A stretch of DNA of 64,000 nt from CAWJLS01 sp963843755 (GCA_963843755.1 CAWJLS010000001.1:124001-188000); one strand, 5' to 3'. Positions 31,950-40,622 are shown, numbered from the stretch's first letter. The notes: generated from the letters alone by a model not told the origin. Numbers and translations are program-made.

Positions 31950-33289
31950 CCGCGGCCTCCGGACCGTTCGTCGTCACCGGCCTCGGCGCGGTGAGCGCGT
32001 GGGGATGGGGTGTGGCCCCGCTCTGGCAGGGCCTCCGTTCCGGCCGCACCGCCATCGGCCCTCTCGACCGCTTCCCGGCCGCGGAGCAGCGCACCCGGGT
32101 GGCCGCCCAGGTCCCGCCCGCTCCCGCCGGACTGGGCGCCGACGTCCCCTGGTGGGACACGCTGTCGCTGGCCGACCGCTTCGCCGTCGCCGCGGCGCGC
32201 GAGGCGCTGGACGGCGCGGCCCCGCTCCCCCAGGATGCCACGGGCGTCTTCTTCGGCGGCAGCACGGCCGGCATGTTCGAGACCGAAGAGGTGCTCGACC
32301 TGCTGCTCCGGGGCTCTCTGGGGCCGGACTCGGAAAGGGGCTCGCGGCTCGGTCAGCAGGCGGGAGACGCCCTCGCCCTGCTCACCGCCCAGCCGCTCGA
32401 CAACCCGGCCGCGGCCGTCGCCCGCCTGCTCGGCCTGACCGGGCCGGTCGTCACGGTCTCCTCCGCCTGCGCCTCCGGCACCCAGGCCCTCGGCCTCGCC
32501 CTCGACGCCCTGCGCGCCGGCGAGGTGGAGGTGGCGCTGGCCGGCGGCGCCGACTCTCTCTGCCGGCTGACCTACTCCGGGTTCAACGCCCTGCGGGTGG
32601 TCGACCCGCAAGCCTGCCGGCCGTTCCAGGGCGAGCGGGCGGGCATGTCGCTGGGCGAAGGCGCCGGCGTCCTGGTGATCGAGCCGCTCGACCGGGTGCT
32701 CGACCGGCTCCTCCGAGACCCGGTCGCGGCCAGCCGGTCGCCGGCCCGAGCGGTCCTGCGCGGGGTCGGCAACTCGTGCGACGCCTACCACATGACCGCC
32801 CCCCGGCCGGACGGCCTGGGAGCCGCCTTGGCCACCGGGCGCGCCCTGGCGGACGCCGGTGCCGCGCCGGACGAGATCACCTTCCTCAACGCCCACGGCA
32901 CCGGCACGCCGCTCAACGACGCCTCCGAGTGGCTCGGTTTTTCCCAAGTCTTCGGCGACCGGGCCGGCGAGATCCCCCTGACTGCGACCAAGGCGTCGAT
33001 CGGCCACCTGCTCGGCTCCTCGGGCGCCCTCGAGGCGGTCGCCACCGTGCTCTGCCTGGAGGCCGGCGAGGTCCACCCGACCCCCGGCAGTGGACCGATC
33101 GACCCCGAGACCCCTGCCGCCCTGGTGCGCGAGAAGCCGCTCCCCCTGCCCGCCTCCGGCGCCGCGCACCTGGCGATCTCCACCAGCTTCGGCTTCGGCG
33201 GCGCCAACGCGGCGGCGGTGTTCGAGGCCGCCCCCCGGCGCCCCGGGACGGTGCCAGCCGGAGGACACGACGAGGAGAAGCCCGCGTGA
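31946..33289 (+). CDS. Beta-ketoacyl-ACP synthase (KS-alpha-like)
   Basis: 447 aa, GTG overlapping the previous stop by four bases, with CGGAGGAG upstream. Full catalytic triad: Cys175 in TVSSACASGTQALGLAL, His317 in LNAHGTGTPLNDASEWL and His354 in TKASIGHLLGSSG (with Lys349). GADSLCRLTYSGFNALRVVD and PFQGERAGMSLGEGAGVLVI are usual KASII/KS-alpha elements. It would catalyse decarboxylative Claisen condensation between acyl-KS and malonyl-ACP. The next gene encodes a paralogue without the catalytic Cys, so the two probably form a KS-alpha/KS-beta heterodimer. Confidence 0.94.
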   Translation: MTAASGPFVVTGLGAVSAWGWGVAPLWQGLRSGRTAIGPLDRFPAAEQRTRVAAQVPPAPAGLGADVPWWDTLSLADRFAVAAAREALDGAAPLPQDATGVFFGGSTAGMFETEEVLDLLLRGSLGPDSERGSRLGQQAGDALALLTAQPLDNPAAAVARLLGLTGPVVTVSSACASGTQALGLALDALRAGEVEVALAGGADSLCRLTYSGFNALRVVDPQACRPFQGERAGMSLGEGAGVLVIEPLDRVLDRLLRDPVAASRSPARAVLRGVGNSCDAYHMTAPRPDGLGAALATGRALADAGAAPDEITFLNAHGTGTPLNDASEWLGFSQVFGDRAGEIPLTATKASIGHLLGSSGALEAVATVLCLEAGEVHPTPGSGPIDPETPAALVREKPLPLPASGAAHLAISTSFGFGGANAAAVFEAAPRRPGTVPAGGHDEEKPA

Positions 33290-34653
33290 GCCGCCCGATC
33301 GTCATTTCGGGGCTCGGCGCCGTCGGCCCCTGGGGAGCCACCCGGGAGGATCTCCTCCGGGCGCTCGCCACCGGCGTGGCGCCGCTCACCGAGCTGACCG
33401 CGCACGGGCCGTTCCTCGCCGAGACGGCGTCCGTCTCCGCCGACGCTTCGGCCCTCGCCCTGGACCCCGCGGTGCGCTGGTCCGGGCTGCTCGATCCGGC
33501 CCGGCTCGCCCCCTGGGTGCCGCCGCGGGAGGGCCGACGCATGAGCCGCCCGTCCCGGTTCGCCGTCGCCGCCGCCCGGATCGCCCTGGAGGACGCCGGC
33601 TTCTCCGTGCCGACGGGCGGTCTCGACCAGCTCGGGGTCGTGCTGTCGACCGCTTTCGGGCCCGCCGCCGTGACCGAGGAGTTGCTCTCCCAGATCCTTG
33701 GCGGCGGCCCCGAGACCGCCTCGCCGTTCCTGTTCGCCGAGTCGGTGGCCAACGCCCCGGCGGCGCAGGTCGCCCGCCTGACCGGCGCCCGGGGAGCCAA
33801 CCTGACGATCGCTCAGCGCGAGGCCGGCACGCTGATCGCGGTGCGCCGCGCCGCCGCCGAGATCGTCGCCGGCCGGAGCCGCTTCATGTTCGCCGGCGTC
33901 GCCGACGAGATGGTGCCCTTGCTCCAGGCGCTGTTCGACCGGTTCGGCACCCTGGCCCGCGGCGACGGCGACACGCCGCCCGTCGCCCGCCCGTTCGACC
34001 GGCACCGGGACGGCTTCCTCACCGCCGAGGGCGCGGCCTTGGTCCTGCTGGAGGAGGCTGACGGTCCGGACGCCCGCGGCACGAGCCCTCATGCGCGGAT
34101 CCTCGGCGGCGGCGAGGCGTTCGACCCGACGGCGCCCCGCTGCGGCTGGGGCAGCGGCCACCAGGGTCTCGGCCGCGCCCTGGCCCGGGTCCTGGACCGC
34201 CTCGGCCTGGCACCCGGTGACGTCGACCTGGTGGTCTCCGGCGCGACCGGCGCACGGGACGGCGACCGCATGGAGGCCCTGACCCTGCGGACCGCCTGGG
34301 AGAGCGCCGGTGCCACGGAGCTGCCGCCGATCGTCGCCCCCCGCGGCACCCTCGGCATGCTCGGCGGCGGCCTCCTCGCCACCTCGGTGCTGCTGGCCGA
34401 GGGCGGCTGGGACACTCTCGCCCTCGCCCCGTCCCCCGGCTTCTCCGAGGCCGACCCGGAGCTCGGCGTCGTCCCCCACGGCGGCGGTCCCCTGCCCGAC
34501 CCCGCCTCCGCGACCGCCCGCCCCGGCCGCGCGCCGGGCCCGCCCCGCATCCTGATCCAGACGGTCTCCTCCGGCGGCACCGCCGCCTGGCTGGTCCTCC
34601 AGGCGCCGGCGACCCGGGACGCCCGGTCCTCCGACGCGGAGGCCGCCCCGTGA
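33286..34653 (+). CDS. Ketosynthase-like chain-length-factor (KS-beta) protein with Gln in place of Cys
   Basis: 455 aa, GTG start overlapping the KS stop (GTGA) with CGAGGAG upstream. It shares the thiolase fold (PIVISGLGAVGPWGATREDL; RPSRFAVAAARIALEDAGF; PFDRHRDGFLTAEGAALVLL). The nucleophile position reads ANLTIAQREAGTLIAVRRAA with Gln177 where the KS has Cys; Gln is the residue classically found in polyketide chain-length factors. The His motifs are lost (VVSGATGARDGDR for NAHGTGT; APRGTLGMLGGG for KxxxGH), so it cannot condense by itself. Likely a partner that decarboxylates malonyl-ACP or sets chain length. Confidence 0.85.
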   Translation: MSRPIVISGLGAVGPWGATREDLLRALATGVAPLTELTAHGPFLAETASVSADASALALDPAVRWSGLLDPARLAPWVPPREGRRMSRPSRFAVAAARIALEDAGFSVPTGGLDQLGVVLSTAFGPAAVTEELLSQILGGGPETASPFLFAESVANAPAAQVARLTGARGANLTIAQREAGTLIAVRRAAAEIVAGRSRFMFAGVADEMVPLLQALFDRFGTLARGDGDTPPVARPFDRHRDGFLTAEGAALVLLEEADGPDARGTSPHARILGGGEAFDPTAPRCGWGSGHQGLGRALARVLDRLGLAPGDVDLVVSGATGARDGDRMEALTLRTAWESAGATELPPIVAPRGTLGMLGGGLLATSVLLAEGGWDTLALAPSPGFSEADPELGVVPHGGGPLPDPASATARPGRAPGPPRILIQTVSSGGTAAWLVLQAPATRDARSSDAEAAP

Positions 34654-35639
34654 TCGGTGACGGTACCGGCACCGCCGCGCCGCTCCGCAACGGCGTCGGC
34701 GCCGTCGAGCGGGAGGCTTCTCAGGCGCCCGAGGCCGGGCTCGCCCGCCGCATCCTCGGCAAGTACCACGTCACCGGCGTCTTCTGGTACCGCTTCCACC
34801 AGTGGGGTATGCGGATCTTGCCCAGTTGGGCCGTGGGGCCGGTCATCCTCCTCTTCACCAGCTTCTTCTTCGTCAGCCTGCGGCGCATCCGGCAGGCGAT
34901 CGCGTCCAACCTGGAGGCGGTCCTGGGCCCGTGTGGCTGGTGGCAGCGCCAGCTCCGGATCTGGCGCACGATGTGGAACCACGCCTGGTGCAACTCCGAG
35001 CGCTACGAGCGCCTGTCGACCGACCGGAGCTTCGAGGTCGAGGCCGACGGTCTGGAGCACTGGCCGGCGAGCGAGGTGATGGACCGGGGGCTGATCCTGG
35101 TGACCGCCCACGTGGGGGCCTGGGACGTGGGTTCCTACCTGCCGCGAACCACCGAACGGCGCCCGGTCCACGTCGTCCGCGAGCAGGAGATGGACCCGGA
35201 AGCCCAGGAGTTCATCGAGACCCTCTACCGGGAGCGGACCTCCCAGCACTTCACCACCCACTTCTCGCGCGACAACCCAGCCCTGGGAGCGGTCCTGCTC
35301 TCGGCCCTCAGACGGGGCGAGATCGTCGGGCTCCAGGGCGACCGGGCGGCGACCACCGGCCGCACCGCCGACGCCGAGCTCCTCGGCCGCCCCCTGCGCC
35401 TGCCGGTCGGCCCGGCGGCCCTCGCCCGCGCAGCCGGCTGCCTCGCGGTGCCCGTCTTCTGCTTCCGCGAAGGGCGGCGGCGCTACCGCGTGGTCATCCG
35501 TCCGCCGATCGACCCCGACCCGAGCGACGATCCGACCGCCGACCTGGTCCGGATCACCCGCCGGCTCACCGAGGAGATCTCCTGGGCCATCCGCCGGTGC
35601 CCCAACCAGTGGTTCTGCTTCCGCGCGCTCTGGGAGTAG
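34650..35639 (+). CDS. LpxL/HtrB-family lysophospholipid-type acyltransferase
   Basis: 329 aa; GTG start overlaps the preceding stop (GTGA). An N-terminal membrane segment (VGPVILLFTSFFFVSLRRI, about 62-80) is followed by the acyltransferase motif LILVTAHVGAWDVGSYLP, with H and D in the HxxxxD arrangement, and IVGLQGDRAATTGRTADAEL, then LPVGPAALARAAGCLAVPVF, typical of the lipid A acyltransferase superfamily. Proteins of this type in aryl-polyene and flexirubin clusters attach the chain to a lipid or glycolipid headgroup. It is probably not a housekeeping LpxL because it is translationally coupled to the KS pair. Confidence 0.86.
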   Translation: MIGDGTGTAAPLRNGVGAVEREASQAPEAGLARRILGKYHVTGVFWYRFHQWGMRILPSWAVGPVILLFTSFFFVSLRRIRQAIASNLEAVLGPCGWWQRQLRIWRTMWNHAWCNSERYERLSTDRSFEVEADGLEHWPASEVMDRGLILVTAHVGAWDVGSYLPRTTERRPVHVVREQEMDPEAQEFIETLYRERTSQHFTTHFSRDNPALGAVLLSALRRGEIVGLQGDRAATTGRTADAELLGRPLRLPVGPAALARAAGCLAVPVFCFREGRRRYRVVIRPPIDPDPSDDPTADLVRITRRLTEEISWAIRRCPNQWFCFRALWE

Positions 35640-35648
35640 GGACGCCGC

Positions 35649-36353
35649 TCAGCCCCGGGCCGAGAGCCGGTGGTAGATCGACGCGAGGGTGATGGCGACG
35701 GTGTCGCGCAGGGGGCGGTAGAAAGACGGCACGCGGTCGTGGTAGATCGTCCGGATCACGACCTCTCCGATCCGGGCCTTGCGGCGCGCCGCCTTGATCA
35801 GCATCTCCGACTCGATGGCGTAGCCGCGCGAGCGCAGATCCATCCGTTCGAGTAGCCCGACGTCCACGAGCCGGTACCCGGACTGGCTGTCGCCGAGCTT
35901 GACGCCGGTGATGATCGACAGCAGCTTGGTGCCGATGGTGTTGGTCCAGTAGCGGTGCGGCGGGATCAGCGCCCGCTCCTTCAGGCGACCGCCGACGATC
36001 AGGTCCCACGCGCCCGAGTCCCAGGCCGCCAGCATCCCGGTCAGGTCGTCCGGATCGTGCTGGCCGTCGCCGTCGAGCAGCGCGACCGCGGCGAGGTCCG
36101 GGCCGGCACCGCGCCGGCGCTCGTCGAACAGGTGGGCGAAGGCGGTGCGTAGCGCCGCGCCCTTGCCCCGGTTGCGGTCGTGGCGGAGCACCTCGGCCCC
36201 GGCCTCGCGGGCCACCCGGCCGCTCGCATCGGTCGAGCCGTCGTCGACCACGATCACCCGTCCGAGGTGGCGTAGCGTCCCCTCGACGACCTCGCCCACG
36301 GTCGCGGCGCACTGGTAGGCGGGGATCACCCCGACGACGTCCTGACGCGGCAT
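35649..36353 (-). CDS. GT2-family (DPM1-like) glycosyltransferase
   Basis: 234 aa from ATG 36353 (a GTG six bases upstream is possible); the longer frame has no family sequence. GVIPAYQCAATVGEVVEGTL opens the GT-A domain, with VIVVDDGSTDASGRVAREAG and LLDGDGQHDPDDLTGMLAAW carrying the DxD metal/nucleotide-sugar residues. YRLVDVGLLERMDLRSRGYA and IESEMLIKAARRKARIGEV are the DPMS/PglI-like C-terminal half. It lies tail-to-tail with the acyltransferase with nine bases between. It may glycosylate the product of the adjacent biosynthetic arm or act on polyprenyl phosphate. A weak ribosome site precedes it. Confidence 0.85.
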   Translation of the reverse strand: MPRQDVVGVIPAYQCAATVGEVVEGTLRHLGRVIVVDDGSTDASGRVAREAGAEVLRHDRNRGKGAALRTAFAHLFDERRRGAGPDLAAVALLDGDGQHDPDDLTGMLAAWDSGAWDLIVGGRLKERALIPPHRYWTNTIGTKLLSIITGVKLGDSQSGYRLVDVGLLERMDLRSRGYAIESEMLIKAARRKARIGEVVIRTIYHDRVPSFYRPLRDTVAITLASIYHRLSARG

Positions 36354-36435
36354 GCTCACGGCGCGCAAGCATACCTTCGATCGGCGCCCGGGTGGCCCGA
36401 GCCTCCCCCAAGGGGCGGTTGTCAGCCCTGGGGCC

Positions 36436-36453
36436 TTGTGACATCCTTCACAG
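36436..36453. promoter_or_regulatory. Candidate Rex operator upstream of nuoA
   Basis: The 18-mer TTGTGACATCCTTCACAG matches the Rex consensus TTGTGAANNNNTTCACAA at 12 of 14 defined positions. It lies about 255 bases before the nuoA start, in the 356-base gap 36354-36709, and the rex gene ends the same operon. A good -35/-10 pair was not identified near it; the rest of the gap holds nothing I recognise. Confidence 0.65.
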
Positions 36454-36709
36454 GTCCGACGGGTCGCGGCCATACGGCTCTCCCAGCATGCGGGGGCCGG
36501 GCCGCGTTCGCACGTACGGGCCCCGGGACGGTCCGGTCAGTTCGCGGTTCCGGTCGCGCTCCCAGGGCCTTCGCCCCCCGACGGACATACCGGAACGACC
36601 GAGACGAACACGCCCGGACGCTGCATGAGCCAGAGCAGGTCATGAACCGTCCGTGCCAACGACGCCGGGCCGCCGGCCTCGCGCGCGGCCCCCGGAGGGA
36701 CGAACAGCC

Positions 36710-37126
36710 TTGCCCGAGAGCTACCTACCGGTCCTCCTAGCGCTGGGGATCGCCATCCTGATCGGTCTCGCGATGCTGGGGGTCTCGTATCTCGCCGCCC
36801 GGAGCAAGATTCTCTCCGGCCGCACCGAGGTGACGCCGTACGAGTCCGGCATGCCACTGCTCGATCAGTCGCACAAGCGGATCTCGATCCTCTTCTTCCT
36901 GATCGCGATCGACTTCATCGTCTTCGACCTGGAGGCGGCCTTCCTCTACCCGTGGGCGCTGGTGATGCGCGCGGGCGGCTGGGCGCTCTTCGGGGCGATC
37001 CTGGTGTTCATCGCCCTCATTCTGGTCGGCTACGTCTACATCTGGCGCAAGGGCGGCCTCGACCTCGGCGCCCGCAGCCACCTGGTCGCCAAGGGCCCGG
37101 TGAGCCGACGAGGAGGTCAGCCATGA
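36710..37126 (+). CDS. nuoA: NADH-quinone oxidoreductase subunit A
   Basis: 138 aa from TTG 36710, chosen because it is preceded by GGAGGG at suitable spacing and the frame upstream is a low-complexity basic stretch unlike NuoA. Three transmembrane helices are evident (SYLPVLLALGIAILIGLAML; ISILFFLIAIDFIVFDLE; GWALFGAILVFIALILVGYV). The TM1-TM2 loop has TEVTPYESGMPLLDQSHKRI, matching the conserved NuoA loop, usually PYECG.P; here the Cys is Ser. NuoA lies near the quinone site of complex I. The stop overlaps nuoE (ATGA), whereas nuoB normally follows. Confidence 0.92.
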   Translation: MPESYLPVLLALGIAILIGLAMLGVSYLAARSKILSGRTEVTPYESGMPLLDQSHKRISILFFLIAIDFIVFDLEAAFLYPWALVMRAGGWALFGAILVFIALILVGYVYIWRKGGLDLGARSHLVAKGPVSRRGGQP

Positions 37127-37662
37127 GCGACCCGACCGACACCCCGCGCGAAGCGCCCGAGCCGGACGCCGCGGCCTCCGCGCCGGAGCCGCGCTTCCCC
37201 GCCGAAGCCCGCGCCCGGCTCGACGAGATCAAGAGCCGTTACCCCGAGGGCACCAAGGCGGCGCTCATCCCGGCACTCCACATCGCCCAGGAGGTCTGGG
37301 GCGGCTGGCTGCCCGAGGAGGCGATCCGCGCCGTCTCGAACGAGCTCGGCATCCCGACCCCCGAGGTCTACGGCGTGGTCAGCTTCTACGACCTGTTCCA
37401 CCAGCGGCCGGTCGGGCGCCACCGCCTGCGCGTGTGCACCAACCTGCCCTGCCAGCTCCGCGGCGCCGAGGAGATCATGGAGGTGCTGCGCGAGGAGCTG
37501 GGGGTCGAGGAGGACGAGATCACGCCGGACGGCAAGTGCTCGTTCACCCACTTCGAGTGCCTCGGCTCCTGCGACACGGCGCCGATGATGATGCTCGACA
37601 ACGACTACGAGGAGAACCTGACCCCGGAGCGGGTCCGGCAGATCCTCGAGGGGCTCGAGTAA
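37123..37662 (+). CDS. nuoE: NADH-quinone oxidoreductase subunit E
   Basis: 179 aa. The [2Fe-2S] cluster N1a ligands are Cys105, Cys110 (CTNLPC) and Cys146, Cys150 (CLGSC), in the thioredoxin-like ferredoxin fold. The helical bundle ARLDEIKSRYPEGTKAALIP precedes it. NuoE and NuoF form the NADH-oxidising arm with NuoG. The N-terminal 25 residues are a Pro/Ala-rich tail. The ATG overlaps the nuoA stop, and the TAA overlaps the nuoF ATG (TAATG). Confidence 0.97.
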   Translation: MSDPTDTPREAPEPDAAASAPEPRFPAEARARLDEIKSRYPEGTKAALIPALHIAQEVWGGWLPEEAIRAVSNELGIPTPEVYGVVSFYDLFHQRPVGRHRLRVCTNLPCQLRGAEEIMEVLREELGVEEDEITPDGKCSFTHFECLGSCDTAPMMMLDNDYEENLTPERVRQILEGLE

Positions 37663-38964
37663 TGGCTGCCTTCGAGCCGGTCCTCTCGCAACGTCGGCCA
37701 TCCGGAGGTCCGCGAGGTCGCGGGCTACAAGAAGCGCGGCGGCTACGCCGGGCTCGCCAAGGCCCTGACCATGGAGCCCGAGGAGGTCATCGAGGCGGTC
37801 AAGGCCTCGGGGCTGCGCGGCCGCGGCGGCGCCGGGTTCCCGTGCGGCATGAAGTGGAGCTTCATCCCCAAGGGGTCGGACAAGCCGAAGTACATCGTCT
37901 GCAACGCCGACGAGTCCGAGCCGGGCACCTTCAAGGACCGGCTGCTGATGGAGCACGACCCCCACCAGCTCATCGAGGGCTGTGCCATCGCCGGCTACGC
38001 CGTCGGCGCCGGGACCACCTACATCTACATCCGCGGCGAGTACACCGAGGCGGCCGACATCCTGGAGGCGGCGATCCGCGACGCCTACGACGCCGGCGTC
38101 CTCGGCGCCAACGTCCTGGGCGACACCGAGCGCGCCTTCCGCCACGACATGTACGTGCACCGGGGCGCCGGGGCCTACATCTGCGGCGAGGAGACCGGCC
38201 TGCTCGAGTCGCTCGAGGGCAAGCGCGGCCAGCCGCGGGTCAAGCCGCCCTTCCCCGCCATCATCGGCGCCTTCGGCGCGCCGACCGTGATCAACAACGT
38301 CGAGACCTTGTGCTGCGTGCCGCACATCCTCGAGCGCGGCCCGGAGTGGTTCAAGGGCATCGGCACCGACGAGCGCAACACCGGCCCGAAGCTCTACGCC
38401 ATCTCCGGCCACGTCGAGCGCCCCGGCACCTACGAGCATCCGATCGGCGTGCCGTTCTCGACCCTGCTCGAGAGCGCCGGCGGGATGCTCGGCGGCAAGC
38501 CGCTCAAGGCGTTCATCCCGGGCGGCGCCTCGGCCGCGATCCTCGGCGTCCAGCACCGCGACCTGCCGCTCGACTTCGACCAGGTGGCCAAGGCGGGCAG
38601 CATGCTCGGCTCGGCCGCGGTCATGGTCATGGACGAGTCGGTCTGCCTGGTGCGGGCGACCCTGCGCCTGGCCAAGTTCTTCAATCACGAGTCGTGCGGT
38701 CAGTGCACCCCCTGCCGTGAAGGCACCAACTGGATGAACCTGCTCTTGAAGCGCCTCGAGAGCGGTGGGGGGAGCGCCGCCGACATCCAGGTCCTCGGGG
38801 AGATCTGCGAGATGATCGCGGGCAACTCCCTGTGCGCCCTGGGCGATGCCGCCGCCGGCCCGGTCCGTTCGCTGGTGGCCAACTTCACCGACGAGATCGA
38901 GAAGCACATCGAGCACGGTGGCTGTCCGTACGAGCACCGGCGCTACTTCTCCCCGTCCACCTGA
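37662..38964 (+). CDS. nuoF: NADH-quinone oxidoreductase subunit F (frame break near 37683-37690)
   Basis: FMN- and NADH-binding subunit. Conserved parts: ALTMEPEEVIEAVKASGLRG, GRGGAGFPCGMKWSFIPKG (FMN-site glycines), NADESEPGTFKDRLLMEHDP, GAYICGEETGLLESLEGKRG and SCGQCTPCREGTNWM (N3 [4Fe-4S] ligands). The family N-terminus (EPVL then RNVGHPEVREVAGYKKRGGY) is split: the ATG at 37662 overlaps the nuoE stop and reads MAAFEPVLS, while the conserved continuation lies in the next frame. One extra base, or two missing, around 37683-37690 explains this. From ATG 37771 alone the protein would be 397 aa and lack about 35 N-terminal residues. Probably a sequencing indel. Confidence 0.93.
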
Positions 38965-38984
38965 GAAAGGGAAGCTCCAGAGCG

Positions 38985-40622
38985 ATGCCGACCGTCACCA
39001 TCAACGGCCGCACCGTCGAGGTCGAGGCTGGTACCAACGTCATCGAAGCCGCGAAGCAGGTGGGGGTACAGGTTCCCCACTACTGCTACCACCCGCGGCT
39101 CTCGGTGGTCGGACAGTGCCGGATGTGCCTCGTCCAGGTCGACGGGCACCCCAAGCTCCAGGCCGGCTGCTCGGTGACCGTCCAGAAGGACGGCATGGAG
39201 ATCCGGACCGACGTGCCCGAGGTCGAAGAGGCCCAGCGCGCGATGATGGAGTTCCTCCTCATCAACCACCCGCTGGACTGCTCGATCTGCGACCAGGCGG
39301 GCGAGTGCGGGCTGCAGGACTACGCCTTCAAGCACGGGCAGTCCTTCTCCCGGTTCCGCTACGAGGAGAAGCGCACCTACCCGGGCCGCGAGCGCATCCC
39401 GCTCGGCCCCAGCGTGCTGCTGAACATGAACCGGTGCATCCAGTGCACGCGCTGCGTGCGCTTCACCCGCGAGATCGCGGGCACCGGCTCCCTCGGCTTC
39501 TTCAACCGCGGCGCCCGCACCGAGATCGGCACCTTCCCGGGCCAGGAGCTCGACGACCCGCTGTCGGCGAACGTCGTCGACATCTGCCCGGTCGGCGCCC
39601 TGACCTCGACCCGCTTCCGGTTCGCCGAGCGGGTCTGGAACCTGGACAAGAAGCCGTCTCTGTGCACCGGCTGCGAGGTCGGCTGCAACATCACCATCGA
39701 GCACCGAGGCGGCAAGATCCGGCGCTACAAGCCGCGGCTCAACGAGGCGGTCAACGACCACTGGATCTGCGACTTCGGCCGGGGCAGCTACGAGCGCTAC
39801 CACCAGTTGCCCCGCCTCGCCAGCCCGCGCCTGCGCAAGGGCAACGGCAGCGGCGATGCGATGGCCAACGTCTCCTGGAAGGAGGCCCTCGACGCGGCCT
39901 ACCGCGCCCTGACCTCCCGGAGCTCCGATGGCGCCCTGGCGTTCCTCGGCTCCGCCCATCGCTCGACCGAGGAGGCCTACCTGCTCGGCCTGATCGCCGA
40001 CCACGTGGGCTCGCCCCATCGCGCGGTCTGGGTCGACCAGGGGGAGGAGCACTCGATCCCCCGGCCGTCCGGCCCGATCTCGGGCACCGAGGCCGGACCG
40101 AACCGGCGCGGCGCCGAGCTGGCCGGCCTCGCGGCCCGCGAAGGCGGCTTCACCGCCCACGACCTGCTCGAGGGCGCCGCGGCCGCCAAGTGCTCGGTCC
40201 TCGTCGTCGCCGACAGCGACTTCGGCGAGGGCGCCCACGATCCGGCGACGGTCGCGCGCCTGCGCCAGGCGGAGACCCTGGTCGTCTTCGGCTGGGCGGA
40301 CACGCCGCTCGCCGAGGCCGCCGACGTCGCCCTGCCGCTCGCGACCCATGCGGAGTCCGAAGGCACCTTCGTCAACGTCGACCACCGCCTCCAGCGCTTC
40401 GAGCGCGCCTTCCCCGCTCCGGGCCAGGCGCGCCCCGGCGTCGAGGTGCTCGCCGAGCTCCTCCGCCGCTTCGGCGACGCCTGGGACGACGAGGTCACCA
40501 CCGCCGACGTGTTCGACCGCCTGGCCGGCGACCGAGCGCCCTTCGCCGGCCTGGCGTTCGACCGCCTTCCGGCCGAAGGCGCCGTGCTCGCCCCGGCCCA
40601 AGAGACCGAGGACGCCCAGTGA
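38985..40622 (+). CDS. nuoG: NADH-quinone oxidoreductase subunit G
   Basis: 545 aa from ATG 38985. Iron-sulphur motifs in order: [2Fe-2S] N1b (HYCYHPRLSVVGQCRMC with later C), His-ligated N5 (INHPLDCSICDQAGEC), N4 (CIQCTRCVRF and ICPVGAL) and CTGCEVGC...C with spacing CxxCxxxCx27C, the off-path N7 motif known from E. coli and Thermus. The rest is a shortened molybdopterin-oxidoreductase-like domain: E. coli NuoG is 908 aa and Thermus Nqo3 783 aa. It carries electrons from NuoE/F to the missing NuoB/I partners. It follows nuoF by 20 bases. Confidence 0.95.
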   Translation: MPTVTINGRTVEVEAGTNVIEAAKQVGVQVPHYCYHPRLSVVGQCRMCLVQVDGHPKLQAGCSVTVQKDGMEIRTDVPEVEEAQRAMMEFLLINHPLDCSICDQAGECGLQDYAFKHGQSFSRFRYEEKRTYPGRERIPLGPSVLLNMNRCIQCTRCVRFTREIAGTGSLGFFNRGARTEIGTFPGQELDDPLSANVVDICPVGALTSTRFRFAERVWNLDKKPSLCTGCEVGCNITIEHRGGKIRRYKPRLNEAVNDHWICDFGRGSYERYHQLPRLASPRLRKGNGSGDAMANVSWKEALDAAYRALTSRSSDGALAFLGSAHRSTEEAYLLGLIADHVGSPHRAVWVDQGEEHSIPRPSGPISGTEAGPNRRGAELAGLAAREGGFTAHDLLEGAAAAKCSVLVVADSDFGEGAHDPATVARLRQAETLVVFGWADTPLAEAADVALPLATHAESEGTFVNVDHRLQRFERAFPAPGQARPGVEVLAELLRRFGDAWDDEVTTADVFDRLAGDRAPFAGLAFDRLPAEGAVLAPAQETEDAQ

